Source: Bacillus sp. ISL-51 | GTDB taxonomy: Bacteria; Bacillota; Bacilli; Bacillales; Bacillaceae | DNA: 64,000 nt | Direction: 5' to 3' | NCBI RefSeq assembly: GCF_018613535.1 | Contig: NZ_JAGGQB010000005.1 | Coordinates: forward strand, 1 to 64,000 | Shown here: piece after piece, positions 9,895 through 19,692 of the stretch | Layout of the letters: each line of letters begins with the position of its first letter | How positions within the stretch are numbered: position 1 is the stretch's first letter | The notes under the pieces: generated by a model | The model's input: only the letters and a program-made list of their open reading frames with translations | Databases searched by the model: none | Told to the model about the DNA's origin: nothing | Made by a program: the position numbers and the translations under genes

Positions 9895-11424
9895 TTAATT
9901 CACCTCGATTGCTTCTCCTGCCATCACTCCGTCAAGCGACCATGTTTTCGCCTGCTGGATTTTGACGCGTACAATCTTGCCGATGGCCTCTTTCGGTCCT
10001 TTGAAGTTGACGAGCTTGCTTTTTTCCGTATAGCCGGCAAGAATGTCAGGGTTATTTTTGCTTTCTCCCTCGACTAATACTTCGACAGTCTCTCCTTCAT
10101 ATTCCTTCATTTTTTTGGCTGAAATTTCTTTAACCAAATCATTGAGGCGCTGGAGACGTTCTTTTTTGACCCTCATCGGCACATTGTCTTTCATTTTCGC
10201 AGCAGGTGTGCCTTCACGAGGAGAATAAATAAACGTATAGGCGCTGTCAAATTCCACTTCACGGTATAAGGAAAGCGTTTCTTCAAACTGTTCGTCCGTT
10301 TCATTCGGGAAACCGACGATAATATCCGTTGTTAATGAAGCGTTCGGCATTGCCGCTTTGATTTTACCGACAAGCTCCATGTAGCGCTCTCTGTCATATT
10401 TGCGCGCCATCATTTTTAACACTTCAGAGCTTCCCGATTGAACAGGGAGATGGATATGGTCGAGCAGGTTGCCGCCTTTTGCGAGCACTTCAATAAGGTG
10501 ATCGTCAAAATCGCGCGGATGACTCGTTGTAAACCGGATTCTCGGAATATCAATTTTGCGCAGTTCGTCCATTAAATCTCCGAGGCCGTACGTCATATCC
10601 TCAAAATCTTTTCCGTATGCATTTACGTTTTGGCCGAGAAGGGTGATTTCTTTATAACCTTCGCTCGCGAGCCTTCTCACTTCCTGAATAATCTCATCAG
10701 GCCGGCGGCTTCTTTCTTTTCCGCGGGTATACGGCACGATGCAGTATGTGCAGAACTTGTCACAGCCGTACATAATGTTGACCCAGCCTTTAATTTTTCC
10801 GTTGCGGACTTTCGGAAGGTTTTCAATAACGTCTCCTTCCTTCGACCACACTTCGATGACCATCTCTTTTGATAAATAAGCCTCTGATAACAGCTCAGGC
10901 AGACGGTGAATGTTGTGTGTGCCGAAAATCATATCGACAAACGGATGCTTCTTTAATATGCGGTTTACGACTGATTCTTCCTGTGACATGCAGCCGCATA
11001 CGCCTAAAATAAGATCTGGGTTATTTTTTTTGAGCGCTTTTAAATGGCCGAGCTCCCCGAACACTTTGTTTTCAGCATTTTCCCGGATCGCACAGGTGTT
11101 TAATAAAATCACGTTGGCATCATCAACCGAATTTGTCGCTTCATAGCCGAGAGCCATAAAAATACCCGCCATCACTTCTGTATCGTGTTCGTTCATTTGA
11201 CATCCGTACGTACGGATATAAAACTTCCTGCCGTCGCCGAGGCCTTTAAAGTCTTCTGAGATTTTAAAATCGTTATGATATTGAACGGCTTCCTTGCCGC
11301 GTTTTTTCGCGTCTTTTAAAGAAGGCGGGATATATACGGCTTCAAAATACTTGCTGTAATCCTTTTCGGATTTTTTGTCCGCTGGATTCACTTGTCCGCT
11401 TTCTTGTTTTTGCTTTTCATTCAT
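9895..11424 (-). CDS. miaB: tRNA-2-methylthio-N6-dimethylallyladenosine synthase MiaB
   Basis: A radical-SAM methylthiotransferase that adds a methylthio group to i6A37 of tRNAs. It has an N-terminal UPF0004 domain with cluster cysteines ([25 protein letters not shown]), the radical-SAM motif GCDKFCTYC, and a C-terminal TRAM domain from about residue 440. A Lys/Glu-rich 60-residue N-terminal extension is normal for Bacillus. An upstream in-frame start exists, but GAAAGGAGACATTCGAAT directly precedes ATG 11424, giving the conventional 509-residue protein. It is cotranscribed with ricA three bases downstream. Confidence 0.97.
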   Translation of the reverse strand: MNEKQKQESGQVNPADKKSEKDYSKYFEAVYIPPSLKDAKKRGKEAVQYHNDFKISEDFKGLGDGRKFYIRTYGCQMNEHDTEVMAGIFMALGYEATNSVDDANVILLNTCAIRENAENKVFGELGHLKALKKNNPDLILGVCGCMSQEESVVNRILKKHPFVDMIFGTHNIHRLPELLSEAYLSKEMVIEVWSKEGDVIENLPKVRNGKIKGWVNIMYGCDKFCTYCIVPYTRGKERSRRPDEIIQEVRRLASEGYKEITLLGQNVNAYGKDFEDMTYGLGDLMDELRKIDIPRIRFTTSHPRDFDDHLIEVLAKGGNLLDHIHLPVQSGSSEVLKMMARKYDRERYMELVGKIKAAMPNASLTTDIIVGFPNETDEQFEETLSLYREVEFDSAYTFIYSPREGTPAAKMKDNVPMRVKKERLQRLNDLVKEISAKKMKEYEGETVEVLVEGESKNNPDILAGYTEKSKLVNFKGPKEAIGKIVRVKIQQAKTWSLDGVMAGEAIEVN

Positions 11425-11545
11425 ATTCGAATGTCTCCTTTCAACCGAAACTTCCACCCTCAAGTATACTGGTTATAGCCGATTGGCACAACCGCCAGCC
11501 TATCATTGTACACCTTACTGAGAATAAGAATCAATAAGAAATAAA

Positions 11546-11563
11546 AGAGGGGGTATCCCCTCT
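11546..11563 (-). terminator. kbl terminator
   Basis: AGAGGGG/CCCCTCT stem with a 4-base loop, overlapping the kbl stop codon, followed on the minus strand by TTTTATTTCTT. Confidence 0.8.
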
Positions 11564-12737
11564 ACACAAGCTGAAGCTCTTTTGCAGCTGACCGGATGAC
11601 GTCAAGCGCCCGATCAAGTTCTTCTTCCGTATGCTCCGCCGTAATGATCGTGCGAATTCTCGCTTTTCCTTCGGCGACGGTCGGAAATACAATGCTTTGA
11701 GCAAAGACGCCGTGTGACAAAAGACGGTCAGAAAATGCCTGGGCTTTTTCTTCCTCGCCGATTAAAATCGGGATGATCGGTGTTTCACTTTTTGTAAGCG
11801 TCAGCCCCATTTGAATCAGTTTGTCTTTAAAATACGCCGTGTTTTTCCAAAGCCTTTCCATATGTTCCGGCTCTTCCAGCAGAACATCGATGGCTTCTAT
11901 GCAGGCAGCCGTCACCGCAGGCGGATGAGAAGTGCTGAATAAAAACGGACGCCCCTTATGACGCAGGTAATCAATGAGAACTTGAGATCCGGCGGCGTAA
12001 CCTCCAAGCACTCCGATTGCCTTGCTTAATGTGCCCACCTGAATGTGCACTCTGCCGTCAAGTCCGAAATGATTAACGGTTCCCCTTCCGTTTTTTCCGA
12101 GCACGCCGGAAGCGTGGGCATCATCTACCATCACAAATGCATCGTACTTCTCCGCCAGGTTTACGATATCAGGCAAAGGAGCGATATTGCCGTCCATGGA
12201 GAAAACGCCGTCGGTTACGATCAGCCGCATGCGATAATTCATTGATTTTTTCAGCACTTTTTCCAAATCATCCATATCAACATGGCGGTATACCTTTTTG
12301 TCTGCCTTTGTCAGTCTGATTCCGTCAATAATGGACGCATGATTCAGTTCATCAGAAATAACAATATCCTCTTTTGTGAGAATGCTTGATAATACGCCTT
12401 GATTCGTTGTGAACCCCGATTGGAAAACAAGGGCCGCTTCTGTTTTCTTGAAATTTGCGAGTTTTTTCTCCAATTCATTATGCATCGTAAATGTCCCGGC
12501 GATCGTCCGAACCGAGCCCGTCCCCGCTCCGAACTCATCTGCGGCGCGTTTGGCTGCTTCTACTAACCTCGGATGTGACGTCAAGCCGAGATAATTATTT
12601 GACGAAAGCTGAATGACCTCTTCTCCTTTGACCTTTACACAAGGTCCCTGCTTCGTTTCGATTTGTTTGATTTGCTGCCATGTCTTATTTTCTTTCATTT
12701 TATCAAGTTCACTTTTCAAAAATTCAAATTCTTTCAT
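11562..12737 (-). CDS. kbl: 2-amino-3-ketobutyrate CoA ligase (glycine C-acetyltransferase)
   Basis: A PLP enzyme of the alpha-oxoamine synthase family. It cleaves 2-amino-3-ketobutyrate with CoA to glycine and acetyl-CoA, the second step of threonine catabolism. Family features are a SSNNYLGLTSHP N-terminal motif, DDAHASGVLGKNGRG, and the PLP lysine in GTLSKAIGVLGGY. Length 391 aa is normal. AAGGGGAGGG precedes the ATG. It follows tdh by 15 bases in a two-gene operon whose first product supplies the substrate. Related enzymes (BioF, HemA) share the fold, but the tdh context settles the call. Confidence 0.96.
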   Translation of the reverse strand: MKEFEFLKSELDKMKENKTWQQIKQIETKQGPCVKVKGEEVIQLSSNNYLGLTSHPRLVEAAKRAADEFGAGTGSVRTIAGTFTMHNELEKKLANFKKTEAALVFQSGFTTNQGVLSSILTKEDIVISDELNHASIIDGIRLTKADKKVYRHVDMDDLEKVLKKSMNYRMRLIVTDGVFSMDGNIAPLPDIVNLAEKYDAFVMVDDAHASGVLGKNGRGTVNHFGLDGRVHIQVGTLSKAIGVLGGYAAGSQVLIDYLRHKGRPFLFSTSHPPAVTAACIEAIDVLLEEPEHMERLWKNTAYFKDKLIQMGLTLTKSETPIIPILIGEEEKAQAFSDRLLSHGVFAQSIVFPTVAEGKARIRTIITAEHTEEELDRALDVIRSAAKELQLV

Positions 12738-12752
12738 AATAAAACCCTCCCC

Positions 12753-13796
12753 TTATGGTATTAAAATGACTTTCCCGCACTGGCCTTTTCTCATCAGGTC
12801 AAATCCTTTTTCAAATTCCTCCAGCGGGAATTGATGAGTGATGAGCGGCGTCAGATCCACAAGCTCAGATTCAAGCAGGTGAGATACCTGCCGCCAGGTT
12901 TCAAACATTTTTCTGCCTGTAATGCCTTGGACGGTAAGGCCTTTAAATACGACGTCATTTGTCAGATCAATCGTTACCGGATTTTCCGGCAGGCTTAACA
13001 TATGAAACCTTCCCCCGTTGGCTGCCATTTTCAGCCCTTGGTTTATGGCTTGGGGATGGCCTGACATTTCGCAGACAAGGTCGATCCCTTCTCCTCCGGT
13101 TAATGCGTCAATCACTTCGAGCGGATCTTCTTTATCAGCTGAAATGGTGACTGTGGCTCCCATTTTTTTCGCTAGAGACAGCCTGTAGTCATTTTTATCA
13201 ATAGCCGCAATACGGGCTGCACCTGCCGCTTTTGCTACTGCCACTGCCATCAGTCCGATCGGCCCGCAGCCGATAATCGCTGCGGAGCCTCCCGCCGGCT
13301 GACTTTCCAGTACCGTATGCACCGCATTTCCTAACGGCTCCTGAACGGAGGCGACCGCCGGATCCATATTAACGGGGTTTTTCCAAATGTTTTGGGCCGG
13401 CACTTTGACGTATTCAGCGAAGGAACCGGCTGTATCAACCCCGAGGATTTTTGTATGAGTGCACACATGATGCTTGCCTGATAAACAAGGGACACAAGTT
13501 CCGCAGACGAAATGGGTTTCTGCCGACACATAATCCCCTTTTTTGACATTTGTGACGTGTTTCCCTGCTGCTTCTACAGTACCGCTGAATTCATGTCCGA
13601 ATACTTGGGGTGTTTTGATTCGTTTTTGTGCCCATTGGTCCCAATTATAAATATGCACATCTGTACCGCATATAGATGCGGCTTGTACTTTAATAAGAAC
13701 TTCATTCTCATTAATGGAAGGTATAGGAATTTCTTTCAGTTTAGCTCCGTAAGCGTTTTCATTTTTAACAACAGCTTTCATCTTTCCTTCCAACAT
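12753..13796 (-). CDS. tdh: L-threonine 3-dehydrogenase
   Basis: A zinc-dependent medium-chain dehydrogenase that oxidises threonine to 2-amino-3-ketobutyrate with NAD+. Visible are the catalytic-zinc region (AASICGTDVHIYNW and GHEFSGTVE), the structural-zinc cysteine cluster (CGTCVPCLSGKHHVC) and the Rossmann motif GCGPIGLMA. A GTG two codons upstream lies inside the ribosome site AAAAGGAG, so ATG 13796 (347 aa) is the better start. It is first in the tdh-kbl operon. A TATAAT box lies 25 bases upstream, so the leader is very short. Confidence 0.96.
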   Translation of the reverse strand: MLEGKMKAVVKNENAYGAKLKEIPIPSINENEVLIKVQAASICGTDVHIYNWDQWAQKRIKTPQVFGHEFSGTVEAAGKHVTNVKKGDYVSAETHFVCGTCVPCLSGKHHVCTHTKILGVDTAGSFAEYVKVPAQNIWKNPVNMDPAVASVQEPLGNAVHTVLESQPAGGSAAIIGCGPIGLMAVAVAKAAGAARIAAIDKNDYRLSLAKKMGATVTISADKEDPLEVIDALTGGEGIDLVCEMSGHPQAINQGLKMAANGGRFHMLSLPENPVTIDLTNDVVFKGLTVQGITGRKMFETWRQVSHLLESELVDLTPLITHQFPLEEFEKGFDLMRKGQCGKVILIP

Positions 13797-13820
13797 GTAC
13801 ACTCCTTTTCAAAAAACGTT

Positions 13821-13826
13821 ATTATA
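13821..13826 (-). promoter_or_regulatory. probable tdh -10 box
   Basis: Perfect TATAAT on the minus strand 25 bases before tdh. No clear -35 is seen at the right spacing, which may mean dependence on an activator. Confidence 0.45.
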
Positions 13827-13865
13827 ACTGGATTGTACCATGTGATACGAAGGAGGTAAACATCA

Positions 13866-13925
13866 GTGTCCACCAGAAAAAGACAACTGCTTCTTCCTGG
13901 AAAAATGGGCGGTTTTTTTTTTTGA
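13866..13925 (+). CDS. candidate 19-residue peptide, divergent from tdh
   Basis: A full-strength Shine-Dalgarno AAGGAGGT lies nine bases before GTG 13866. The frame encodes a very basic N-terminal half (MSTRKRQLLLPGK) and ends GGFFF because it runs into an 11-base T-run before TGA. It is the only plus-strand coding signal in this part of the window. No homologue is recognised. The T-run might instead belong to a terminator of some plus-strand RNA, and the match may be chance. Confidence 0.25.
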   Translation: MSTRKRQLLLPGKMGGFFF

Positions 13926-14005
13926 AATATTATATGAATAAAGTCGTTCATCATTTGTTCACACTACCAGTATAATATTGTGAGAAAATATAACAACAAT
14001 AAAAA

Positions 14006-14034
14006 CAACCTGCTTGCTCCATGCAAGCAGGTTG
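14006..14034 (-). terminator. spoVS terminator
   Basis: A perfect 12-bp stem (CAACCTGCTTGC with GCAAGCAGGTTG) and 5-base loop, followed on the minus strand by TTTTTATT, 18 bases past the spoVS stop. Confidence 0.9.
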
Positions 14035-14051
14035 AGAATGTGCATTTTTTG

Positions 14052-14312
14052 TTAACGGGGTTCGACAATTAATTTAATTGCCGTTCTTTCCTCTCCGTCA
14101 ATCTGTATATCTGTAAAAGCCGGAATACAAATTAAATCAACGCCGCTCGGCGCGACAAAGCCTCTGGCAATGGCAACCGCTTTAACAGCCTGGTTTAAGG
14201 CACCCGCCCCAATCGCTTGAATTTCGGCGGCTCCGCGTTCTCTCAACACGCCAGCCAGCGCGCCTGCTACCGAATTTGGACTAGATTTTGCTGAAACTTT
14301 TAAGATTTCCAT
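14052..14312 (-). CDS. spoVS: stage V sporulation protein S
   Basis: An 86-residue Alba-like protein that matches SpoVS along its full length (MEILKVSAKSSPNSVAGALAG, GAGALNQAVKAVAIARG, FTDIQIDGEERTAIKLIVEPR). It is needed for coat assembly and progress beyond stage V. The fold suggests nucleic-acid binding, but its molecular role is not settled. AAGGGGGAG precedes the ATG. It is monocistronic, with a SigH-type promoter about 130 bases upstream, which fits induction at sporulation onset. Confidence 0.98.
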   Translation of the reverse strand: MEILKVSAKSSPNSVAGALAGVLRERGAAEIQAIGAGALNQAVKAVAIARGFVAPSGVDLICIPAFTDIQIDGEERTAIKLIVEPR

Positions 14313-14441
14313 TTCTGCTCCCCCTTAGTTTTACAATAGATAAGTGAGTGTTCATTAGAACAATCATTATTAGATGTTGCTATCCAAAAAGCCATCCCCA
14401 CAATGCTTTTCATAAATAGCGGGCTACCTTCCATTTCTACT

Positions 14442-14471
14442 ATATTCACTAAGAAGTTGCTATATTCCTGC
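14442..14471 (-). promoter_or_regulatory. SigH-type promoter of spoVS
   Basis: Minus strand: GCAGGAATA, 12 bases, AGTGAATAT. This matches the SigH pattern RnAGGAwWW and RnnGAATww in both elements and lies in the ymdB-spoVS gap. Confidence 0.75.
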
Positions 14472-14511
14472 TTTTCCTTTTAATATTTTTATAAAACAAA
14501 CATGTGAACAC

Positions 14512-15306
14512 CTATTCAAAGAACATATGGTCATCATTTATTAAAATCCGTTCGATTTTAACGGCTTTTTTCGTTTGGTCATCAATATCAATGAGCACTC
14601 CGCTCAGCGTTGTTTTTCCTTCCGCGACCGTAAACCGGACCGGAAGATTAGTTTTGAACCGCTTAATAATCGTTTCTCTGTCCATTCCAAGAATGCCGTC
14701 ATACGGCCCTGTCATGCCCACATCAGTAATGTATGCAGTTCCCTTAGGCAAAATGCGGTTATCTGCCGTTTGCACGTGTGTATGCGTCCCTACAACCGCA
14801 GACGCTCTGCCGTCTGTGTACCATCCGATTGCAAGTTTTTCGCTTGTTGCCTCGGCATGAAAATCAATAAAAATGTACGGCGTGCGTTTTTTCGCTTCAG
14901 CAATTAACTCATCAGCCTTAAGAAACGGATCATCAAGCGGCGGAAGAAAAGTGCGGCCCTGTAAATTGATGACGGCAAGCTCTTTTCCTTGTGCTTTCAC
15001 ATACGTAATGCCTTTTCCCGGTGTTCCTTCCGGGAAGTTTGCAGGGCGGACGAGGTGCGGCACGTCATCAATAAAATCAAAGATCTCTTTTTTATCCCAC
15101 GTATGGTTCCCCATCGTAATGGCGTCCGCCCCTGCCTCCATCAGGCTATGGTAAATCTTTTCCGTCAGGCCTTTGCCGTGTGCGGCATTTTCTCCGTTAA
15201 TGATCGTAAAATGCGGCTTGTGTTTTGCTTTTAGTTTCGGAACATATTCTTTTACCATGTCGCGGCCCGGGGAGCCGACAACATCACCAATAAATAAAAT
15301 TCTCAT
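14512..15306 (-). CDS. ymdB: metallophosphodiesterase YmdB
   Basis: A 264-residue dinuclear-metal phosphoesterase. Metal-binding motifs are all present: GDVVG at the N-terminus, NGENAAHG, GNHTWD, DFHAEATSEK and GTHTHVQTADN. The B. subtilis protein hydrolyses 2',3'-cyclic nucleotides and affects the switch between motility and biofilm formation. It follows rny with its own ribosome site (AGAGAGGAATACAAAG), although a strong terminator lies between the two genes, so readthrough or a separate start must supply it. Length is standard. Confidence 0.97.
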   Translation of the reverse strand: MRILFIGDVVGSPGRDMVKEYVPKLKAKHKPHFTIINGENAAHGKGLTEKIYHSLMEAGADAITMGNHTWDKKEIFDFIDDVPHLVRPANFPEGTPGKGITYVKAQGKELAVINLQGRTFLPPLDDPFLKADELIAEAKKRTPYIFIDFHAEATSEKLAIGWYTDGRASAVVGTHTHVQTADNRILPKGTAYITDVGMTGPYDGILGMDRETIIKRFKTNLPVRFTVAEGKTTLSGVLIDIDDQTKKAVKIERILINDDHMFFE

Positions 15307-15350
15307 GCTTTGTATTCCTCTCTTTTTCAGCTTTTGTCAATCAAAAAAAT

Positions 15351-15375
15351 AAAGTGATGCGCTAAGCATCACTTT
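15351..15375 (-). terminator. rny terminator
   Basis: AAAGTGATGC pairs with GCATCACTTT, 5-base loop, followed on the minus strand by ATTTTTTTG. It overlaps the rny stop codon. Confidence 0.9.
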
Positions 15376-16933
15376 ATTTTGCATACTCTACGGCCCGAGT
15401 TTCTCTTATCACAGTCACTTTAATGTGGCCCGGATAATCAAGCTCGTCCTCAATTCGTTTACGGATGTCACGCGCCAAACGATGAGCTTCTAAATCATTA
15501 ATGGAATCCGGCTTCACCATAATACGAACTTCACGGCCCGCCTGAATCGCAAATGATTTTTCGACACCCTCGTAAGACTCGGAGATTTCTTCAAGCTTTT
15601 CAAGTCTGCGGATATAGTTCTCGAGCGTTTCACTTCTCGCTCCCGGTCTTGCGGCAGACAGTGCATCAGCAGCAGCGACCAGAACGGCGATAATGGAAGT
15701 CGGCTCTTCGTCTCCGTGGTGTGACGCAATACTGTTAATGACGACTGGATGCTCTTTATATTTGGTCGCAAGCTCCACTCCGATTTCCACGTGGCTTCCT
15801 TCCACCTCATGGTCAATTGCTTTTCCGATGTCATGCAGAAGACCGGCCCGCTTGGCAAGCTTCGCATCTTCTCCGAGCTCGGAAGCCATTAAACCGGCTA
15901 AAAACGCAACTTCCATTGAATGCTTCAGTACATTCTGCCCGTAGCTTGTACGGAATTTCAACCGGCCGAGAATCTTAATCAAATCCGGGTGGAGTCCGTG
16001 AACGCCGACCTCAAACGTCGTTTGTTCACCCATTTCCCGAATGTAGTCATCAACCTCGCGGCGGGATTTTTCAACCATTTCTTCAATGCGCGCCGGGTGA
16101 ATACGTCCATCTTGAACGAGTTTATCAAGAGCAATTCTTGCCGTCTCCCGTCTGATCGGATCAAATCCGGAAAGAATGACGGCTTCAGGTGTGTCATCAA
16201 TAATCAGGTCAATACCTGTAAGCGTTTCAAGCGTACGGATGTTACGCCCTTCACGGCCGATGATACGTCCCTTCATCTCATCATTCGGAAGATTGACGAC
16301 CGATACCGTCGTTTCGGCAACATGATCTGCTGCACAGCGCTGCAAGGCAAGTGACAGAATGTTTTTCGCCTTTTTATCTGCCTCTTCTTTTGCACGGTTT
16401 TCGGTTTCTTTTGTCATGATGGCGATGTCATGTGAAAGCTCGTTTTCAACCCGGTCAAGAATGATTTGTTTCGCTTCATCCCTTGTCAGGCTCGAAATGC
16501 GTTCGAGTTCTGACTGCTGCATACGAATCATCTCATCCACTTTGCTTTCCATCTCTTCAATATGTTGTTGTCGTTCATTCAGAGAATGATCTTTCTTCTC
16601 CAACATCGCTTCCCGTTTATCAATTCCTTCATGTTTACGGTCAAGATTTTCTTCTTTTTGAAGTAAACGGTTTTCTTGTTTTTGAAGCTCATTTCGTCTT
16701 TCACGAACTTCCTGTTCAGCATCTATTCGAAGTGTATGGATTTCGTCCTTTGCTTCAAGCAGAGCTTCTTTTTTCAGTGCTTCAGCATCACGCTTTGCAT
16801 CTTCAAGGATTTGCTCGGCAGCACCGCGTGCGCCCGCAATCTTTGCTTCGGCAATGGTTTTACGAACATAGTAGCCAACAACTAAACCGAGCAGAGTAAG
16901 CAAAATGGAGATGAGAACCATCATTGGGGTCAT
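15374..16933 (-). CDS. rny: ribonuclease Y
   Basis: The membrane-anchored endoribonuclease that initiates much mRNA decay in Bacillus. It has an N-terminal transmembrane helix ([19 protein letters not shown]), a long coiled coil rich in Lys/Glu (about 25-205), a KH domain with [12 protein letters not shown], and an HD domain whose metal ligands include [10 protein letters not shown]. The frame extends 37 codons further upstream, but AGAGGAGGTGAAAGT sits before ATG 16933, giving the 519-residue protein expected. The upstream 290 bases hold an untranslated leader; a TGGTATGAT extended -10 near 17183-17191 is a possible promoter. Confidence 0.97.
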   Translation of the reverse strand: MTPMMVLISILLTLLGLVVGYYVRKTIAEAKIAGARGAAEQILEDAKRDAEALKKEALLEAKDEIHTLRIDAEQEVRERRNELQKQENRLLQKEENLDRKHEGIDKREAMLEKKDHSLNERQQHIEEMESKVDEMIRMQQSELERISSLTRDEAKQIILDRVENELSHDIAIMTKETENRAKEEADKKAKNILSLALQRCAADHVAETTVSVVNLPNDEMKGRIIGREGRNIRTLETLTGIDLIIDDTPEAVILSGFDPIRRETARIALDKLVQDGRIHPARIEEMVEKSRREVDDYIREMGEQTTFEVGVHGLHPDLIKILGRLKFRTSYGQNVLKHSMEVAFLAGLMASELGEDAKLAKRAGLLHDIGKAIDHEVEGSHVEIGVELATKYKEHPVVINSIASHHGDEEPTSIIAVLVAAADALSAARPGARSETLENYIRRLEKLEEISESYEGVEKSFAIQAGREVRIMVKPDSINDLEAHRLARDIRKRIEDELDYPGHIKVTVIRETRAVEYAK

Positions 16934-17226
16934 ACTTTCACCTCCTCTTGCTATGAACTTGGTTGTTGCTAAAAATAAGTGTCGGCGTGTACATTGTCTG
17001 ATTTCCTCAACATACAGGACCTTCACAGGGAATGAATCACTCATGCCCTTGTCAAGTTTAATGGTTTAACAATCATGTTAAAAAAACAAATGTTACAACT
17101 TCATTGTAATTGTGTCGGAAATACTTGTCAAGCTTGCCAGCTTAACGTTTAGCCCTCAGCTCTGAATCTGCAGCCTGCTTACATCATACCATACCTTCAT
17201 CTTCTTTTTGTAAATGACGGCTTCGT

Positions 17227-18408
17227 TTAGGATTCTTGGTTAAGCAATTGGTATATTTTGTTGTTTACCTGTCCTAATTTGGCGTTATTTTGGATATTTG
17301 ACAGTAATATGACATATTTGCTCGCCGAATGGCTGAAGCTGTTTAAAATGTTATAACCGGGCATGACGCCGTGGTTGGAATAGCTGCCGGGGTCAATGTA
17401 AAAACCCATCCCGTACGTTGAATTGCTCCCTGGTGTGAACATTTTTGTAAAACTCTGTTTTGAGTACAGCTTACCGTTTATAAGTGCCTTATCAAATTTA
17501 TAAAGGTCTTCAGCGCTCATATACATGTCGCCCGCCCCGTAAAGCTGCGATAAGTCGAGAATATGAGGCGTTACAAGCTGACCGCCCTCATCTACTTTAT
17601 ATCCGACGGCAGGATACTTCTCCTTAGCAAACGTTTTATAAAATCCGGCATGCTTCATTCCGGCCGGTTTGAACACATGATCTTTTATGTATTGCTCGTA
17701 TGACTCTCCGCTAACCTGGGCTACAATATAGGCGAGTACCGAATAATTGGAATCCCTATAATCCCATATTCCCGGCTGCCGTTTTATCCCGCGGTATTCT
17801 ATATCCTTTATTAAATCAATTGGAGAAATCGCCCCCTGCCCTTCAATGTGCCCGTTTATGCCGGACGTATGGTTGAGCAGGTTCTTCAGTTTGATGTTCG
17901 CCCCATTGGGAAAATTCGGTAAATATGTACTGACGGGATTACTCGTTTTCAACAGCCCTTTTTCTTCAAGCTGCAAAATGGCAGTCGCAATTAATGCTTT
18001 TTGTGATGAACCGATATAATACGCTGTTTCCGGATTGTTTTCGATCTTTTGCTTACGGTCCGCATAACCGAAGCCTTTTTTCAACACAACGTTTCCGTCT
18101 TTTACGATCATGGCTGTGCCGCTGAATCCGATCTGGTGTAAATAATTGCTGATCTTTTTATCGTTGTCGATGGATTTGGGTTTTTTCTCTTTTTGCTTCT
18201 TTTCTTTTTTTTGTTGATTCTGGTCTTTTGAAGAATCAGATTGAGCAGCGGGAGCGCTTTTGGCAGATTCTTCATCCCGGTGATGGGCTGTAATGCTCCA
18301 GATCGTTATAAAAACAGTGACAAGCAGCAGAAAAAGAAACAGCCCTCCCGTTTTTATCAGCTTTTTCTTTCTTTTTTTATTTATTCTTGTGCGGCGGGGG
18401 CTTGTCAT
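17227..18408 (-). CDS. pbpX: serine-type penicillin-binding protein / beta-lactamase-like protein PbpX
   Basis: A membrane-anchored DD-peptidase of the class C/AmpH superfamily. A basic cytoplasmic start (RRTRINKKRKKK) precedes one transmembrane helix (about 20-40), a Lys/Gln-rich linker (45-80) and the catalytic domain. The nucleophile motif SxxK is S134-S-Q-K137. A YRDSNYS segment takes the place of the second motif, and SNHGVMPG supplies the third. Its substrate is unproven, presumably peptidoglycan or an envelope polymer. It stands alone, with a SigX-type promoter 52 bases upstream, pointing to a role in cell-envelope stress. Confidence 0.94.
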   Translation of the reverse strand: MTSPRRTRINKKRKKKLIKTGGLFLFLLLVTVFITIWSITAHHRDEESAKSAPAAQSDSSKDQNQQKKEKKQKEKKPKSIDNDKKISNYLHQIGFSGTAMIVKDGNVVLKKGFGYADRKQKIENNPETAYYIGSSQKALIATAILQLEEKGLLKTSNPVSTYLPNFPNGANIKLKNLLNHTSGINGHIEGQGAISPIDLIKDIEYRGIKRQPGIWDYRDSNYSVLAYIVAQVSGESYEQYIKDHVFKPAGMKHAGFYKTFAKEKYPAVGYKVDEGGQLVTPHILDLSQLYGAGDMYMSAEDLYKFDKALINGKLYSKQSFTKMFTPGSNSTYGMGFYIDPGSYSNHGVMPGYNILNSFSHSASKYVILLSNIQNNAKLGQVNNKIYQLLNQES

Positions 18409-18459
18409 CTTTTTTCCTCCTCAGATATAAATTCAACTTTCGCTTTCGCCATGATTTTA

Positions 18460-18486
18460 GACGAATGAAGTGTGAAAAAAGTTGTA
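18460..18486 (-). promoter_or_regulatory. SigX/ECF-type promoter of pbpX
   Basis: Minus strand: TACAAC, exactly 17 bases, CGTC. An AAC -35 core with a CG-containing -10 at this spacing is the ECF sigma pattern, and pbpX is a known SigX target in B. subtilis. Confidence 0.7.
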
Positions 18487-18540
18487 ACATTCCAGATAAA
18501 ATTTTCCGAAATAGCCAGTGTTTTTTGAAACACACAAAAA

Positions 18541-18568
18541 AAGAGCGGAAATCGCTCATTCCGCTCTT
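18541..18568 (-). terminator. recA terminator
   Basis: AAGAGCGGAA pairs with TTCCGCTCTT, with an 8-base loop. Long T-runs follow on the minus strand (TTTTTTTGTG). Confidence 0.9.
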
Positions 18569-18583
18569 TTTTTATATCGTTTT

Positions 18584-19627
18584 TTATTCTTCAAACCCAA
18601 TCTCTTCCTGAACTTCTTCCGCTTTGTCCGTAACGCCGTTATTGTCCAAGCCGTAATGTTCACGGATCTGTTCTTGAATCATCAGCATGATGTCTTTATT
18701 TTCTTTTAAGAACTGCTTGGCATTTTCACGTCCCTGCCCGAGGCGTTCTTCTTCATAAGAGTACCATGAGCCGCTTTTTTGCACGATATCAAGTTCAGTT
18801 CCAAGATCGATGATTTCTCCTTCTTTGGAGATTCCTTCACCATACATAATGTCGACCTCAGCCGTACGGAACGGAGGAGCGACTTTGTTTTTCACGACTT
18901 TAATTCTCGTTTTATTCCCCATTACGTCGTTGCCCTGCTTCAATTGCTCAGCCCGGCGCACTTCCAGACGCACAGAAGAGTAGAATTTCAGCGCACGTCC
19001 GCCCGGAGTCGTTTCCGGATTTCCGAACATTACGCCGACTTTTTCACGAATTTGGTTAATAAAGATTGCGATTGTTTTAGATTTATTGATGGCACCGGAA
19101 AGCTTACGGAGCGCTTGAGACATCAAACGGGCCTGCAAACCGACGTGGGAATCCCCCATGTCTCCTTCGATTTCAGCTTTCGGGACAAGCGCCGCAACAG
19201 AGTCGACAACTACGATATCGACGGCTCCGCTTCGTACCAGCGCTTCGGCAATCTCAAGCGCCTGCTCTCCCGTATCAGGCTGAGAAAGCAGCAGCTCCTC
19301 AATATTTACACCGAGCTTTTGCGCGTAAACAGGGTCAAGGGCATGCTCAGCATCAATAAATGCGGCTTGTCCGCCTTTCTCCTGAACTTCAGCAATCGCA
19401 TGAAGCGCTACAGTCGTTTTACCTGAGCTTTCAGGTCCGTATACTTCAATAATCCGCCCGCGCGGGTATCCGCCTATTCCGAGAGCGGTATCAAGTGCAA
19501 GGGAACCGCTCGGAACCGTTGAAATTCTTGTATCCGTCTTTTCCCCGAGTTTCATAATGGAACCTTTGCCGAATTGTTTTTCTATTTGCTTAAGAGCCAT
19601 GTCTAAGGCTGCCTGACGATCACTCAT
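18584..19627 (-). CDS. recA: recombinase RecA
   Basis: Forms the ATP-dependent filament for homologous recombination and triggers LexA self-cleavage. Walker A is GPESSGKTT (residues 64-72), and the [11 protein letters not shown]alker B region, the DNA-binding loops and the glutamine-containing INQIREK segment are all intact. The C-terminus is acidic ([13 protein letters not shown]), as usual. AAAGGAGGAAAAAATAA precedes the ATG. It has its own SigA promoter with a LexA box and lies downstream of cinA, as in most Firmicutes. Confidence 0.99.
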   Translation of the reverse strand: MSDRQAALDMALKQIEKQFGKGSIMKLGEKTDTRISTVPSGSLALDTALGIGGYPRGRIIEVYGPESSGKTTVALHAIAEVQEKGGQAAFIDAEHALDPVYAQKLGVNIEELLLSQPDTGEQALEIAEALVRSGAVDIVVVDSVAALVPKAEIEGDMGDSHVGLQARLMSQALRKLSGAINKSKTIAIFINQIREKVGVMFGNPETTPGGRALKFYSSVRLEVRRAEQLKQGNDVMGNKTRIKVVKNKVAPPFRTAEVDIMYGEGISKEGEIIDLGTELDIVQKSGSWYSYEEERLGQGRENAKQFLKENKDIMLMIQEQIREHYGLDNNGVTDKAEEVQEEIGFEE

Positions 19628-19661
19628 TTATTTTTTCCTCCTTTATCTTGCCACTACATAT

Positions 19662-19690
19662 ACTATACCTTGTTTGCTGGCATTTGCCAA
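19662..19690 (-). promoter_or_regulatory. SigA promoter of recA
   Basis: Minus strand: TTGGCA, exactly 17 bases, TATAGT, ending about 35 bases before the recA start. Confidence 0.8.
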
Positions 19691-19692
19691 GA

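Noticed and set aside
16934..17044. 37-codon N-terminal extension of RNase Y
   Set aside because: It would bury the ideal ribosome site before ATG 16933 and is not part of the family sequence.
18779..19426. 215-codon plus-strand open frame opposite recA
   Set aside because: Antisense shadow of the conserved recA codons, with no start signal and no recognisable domain.
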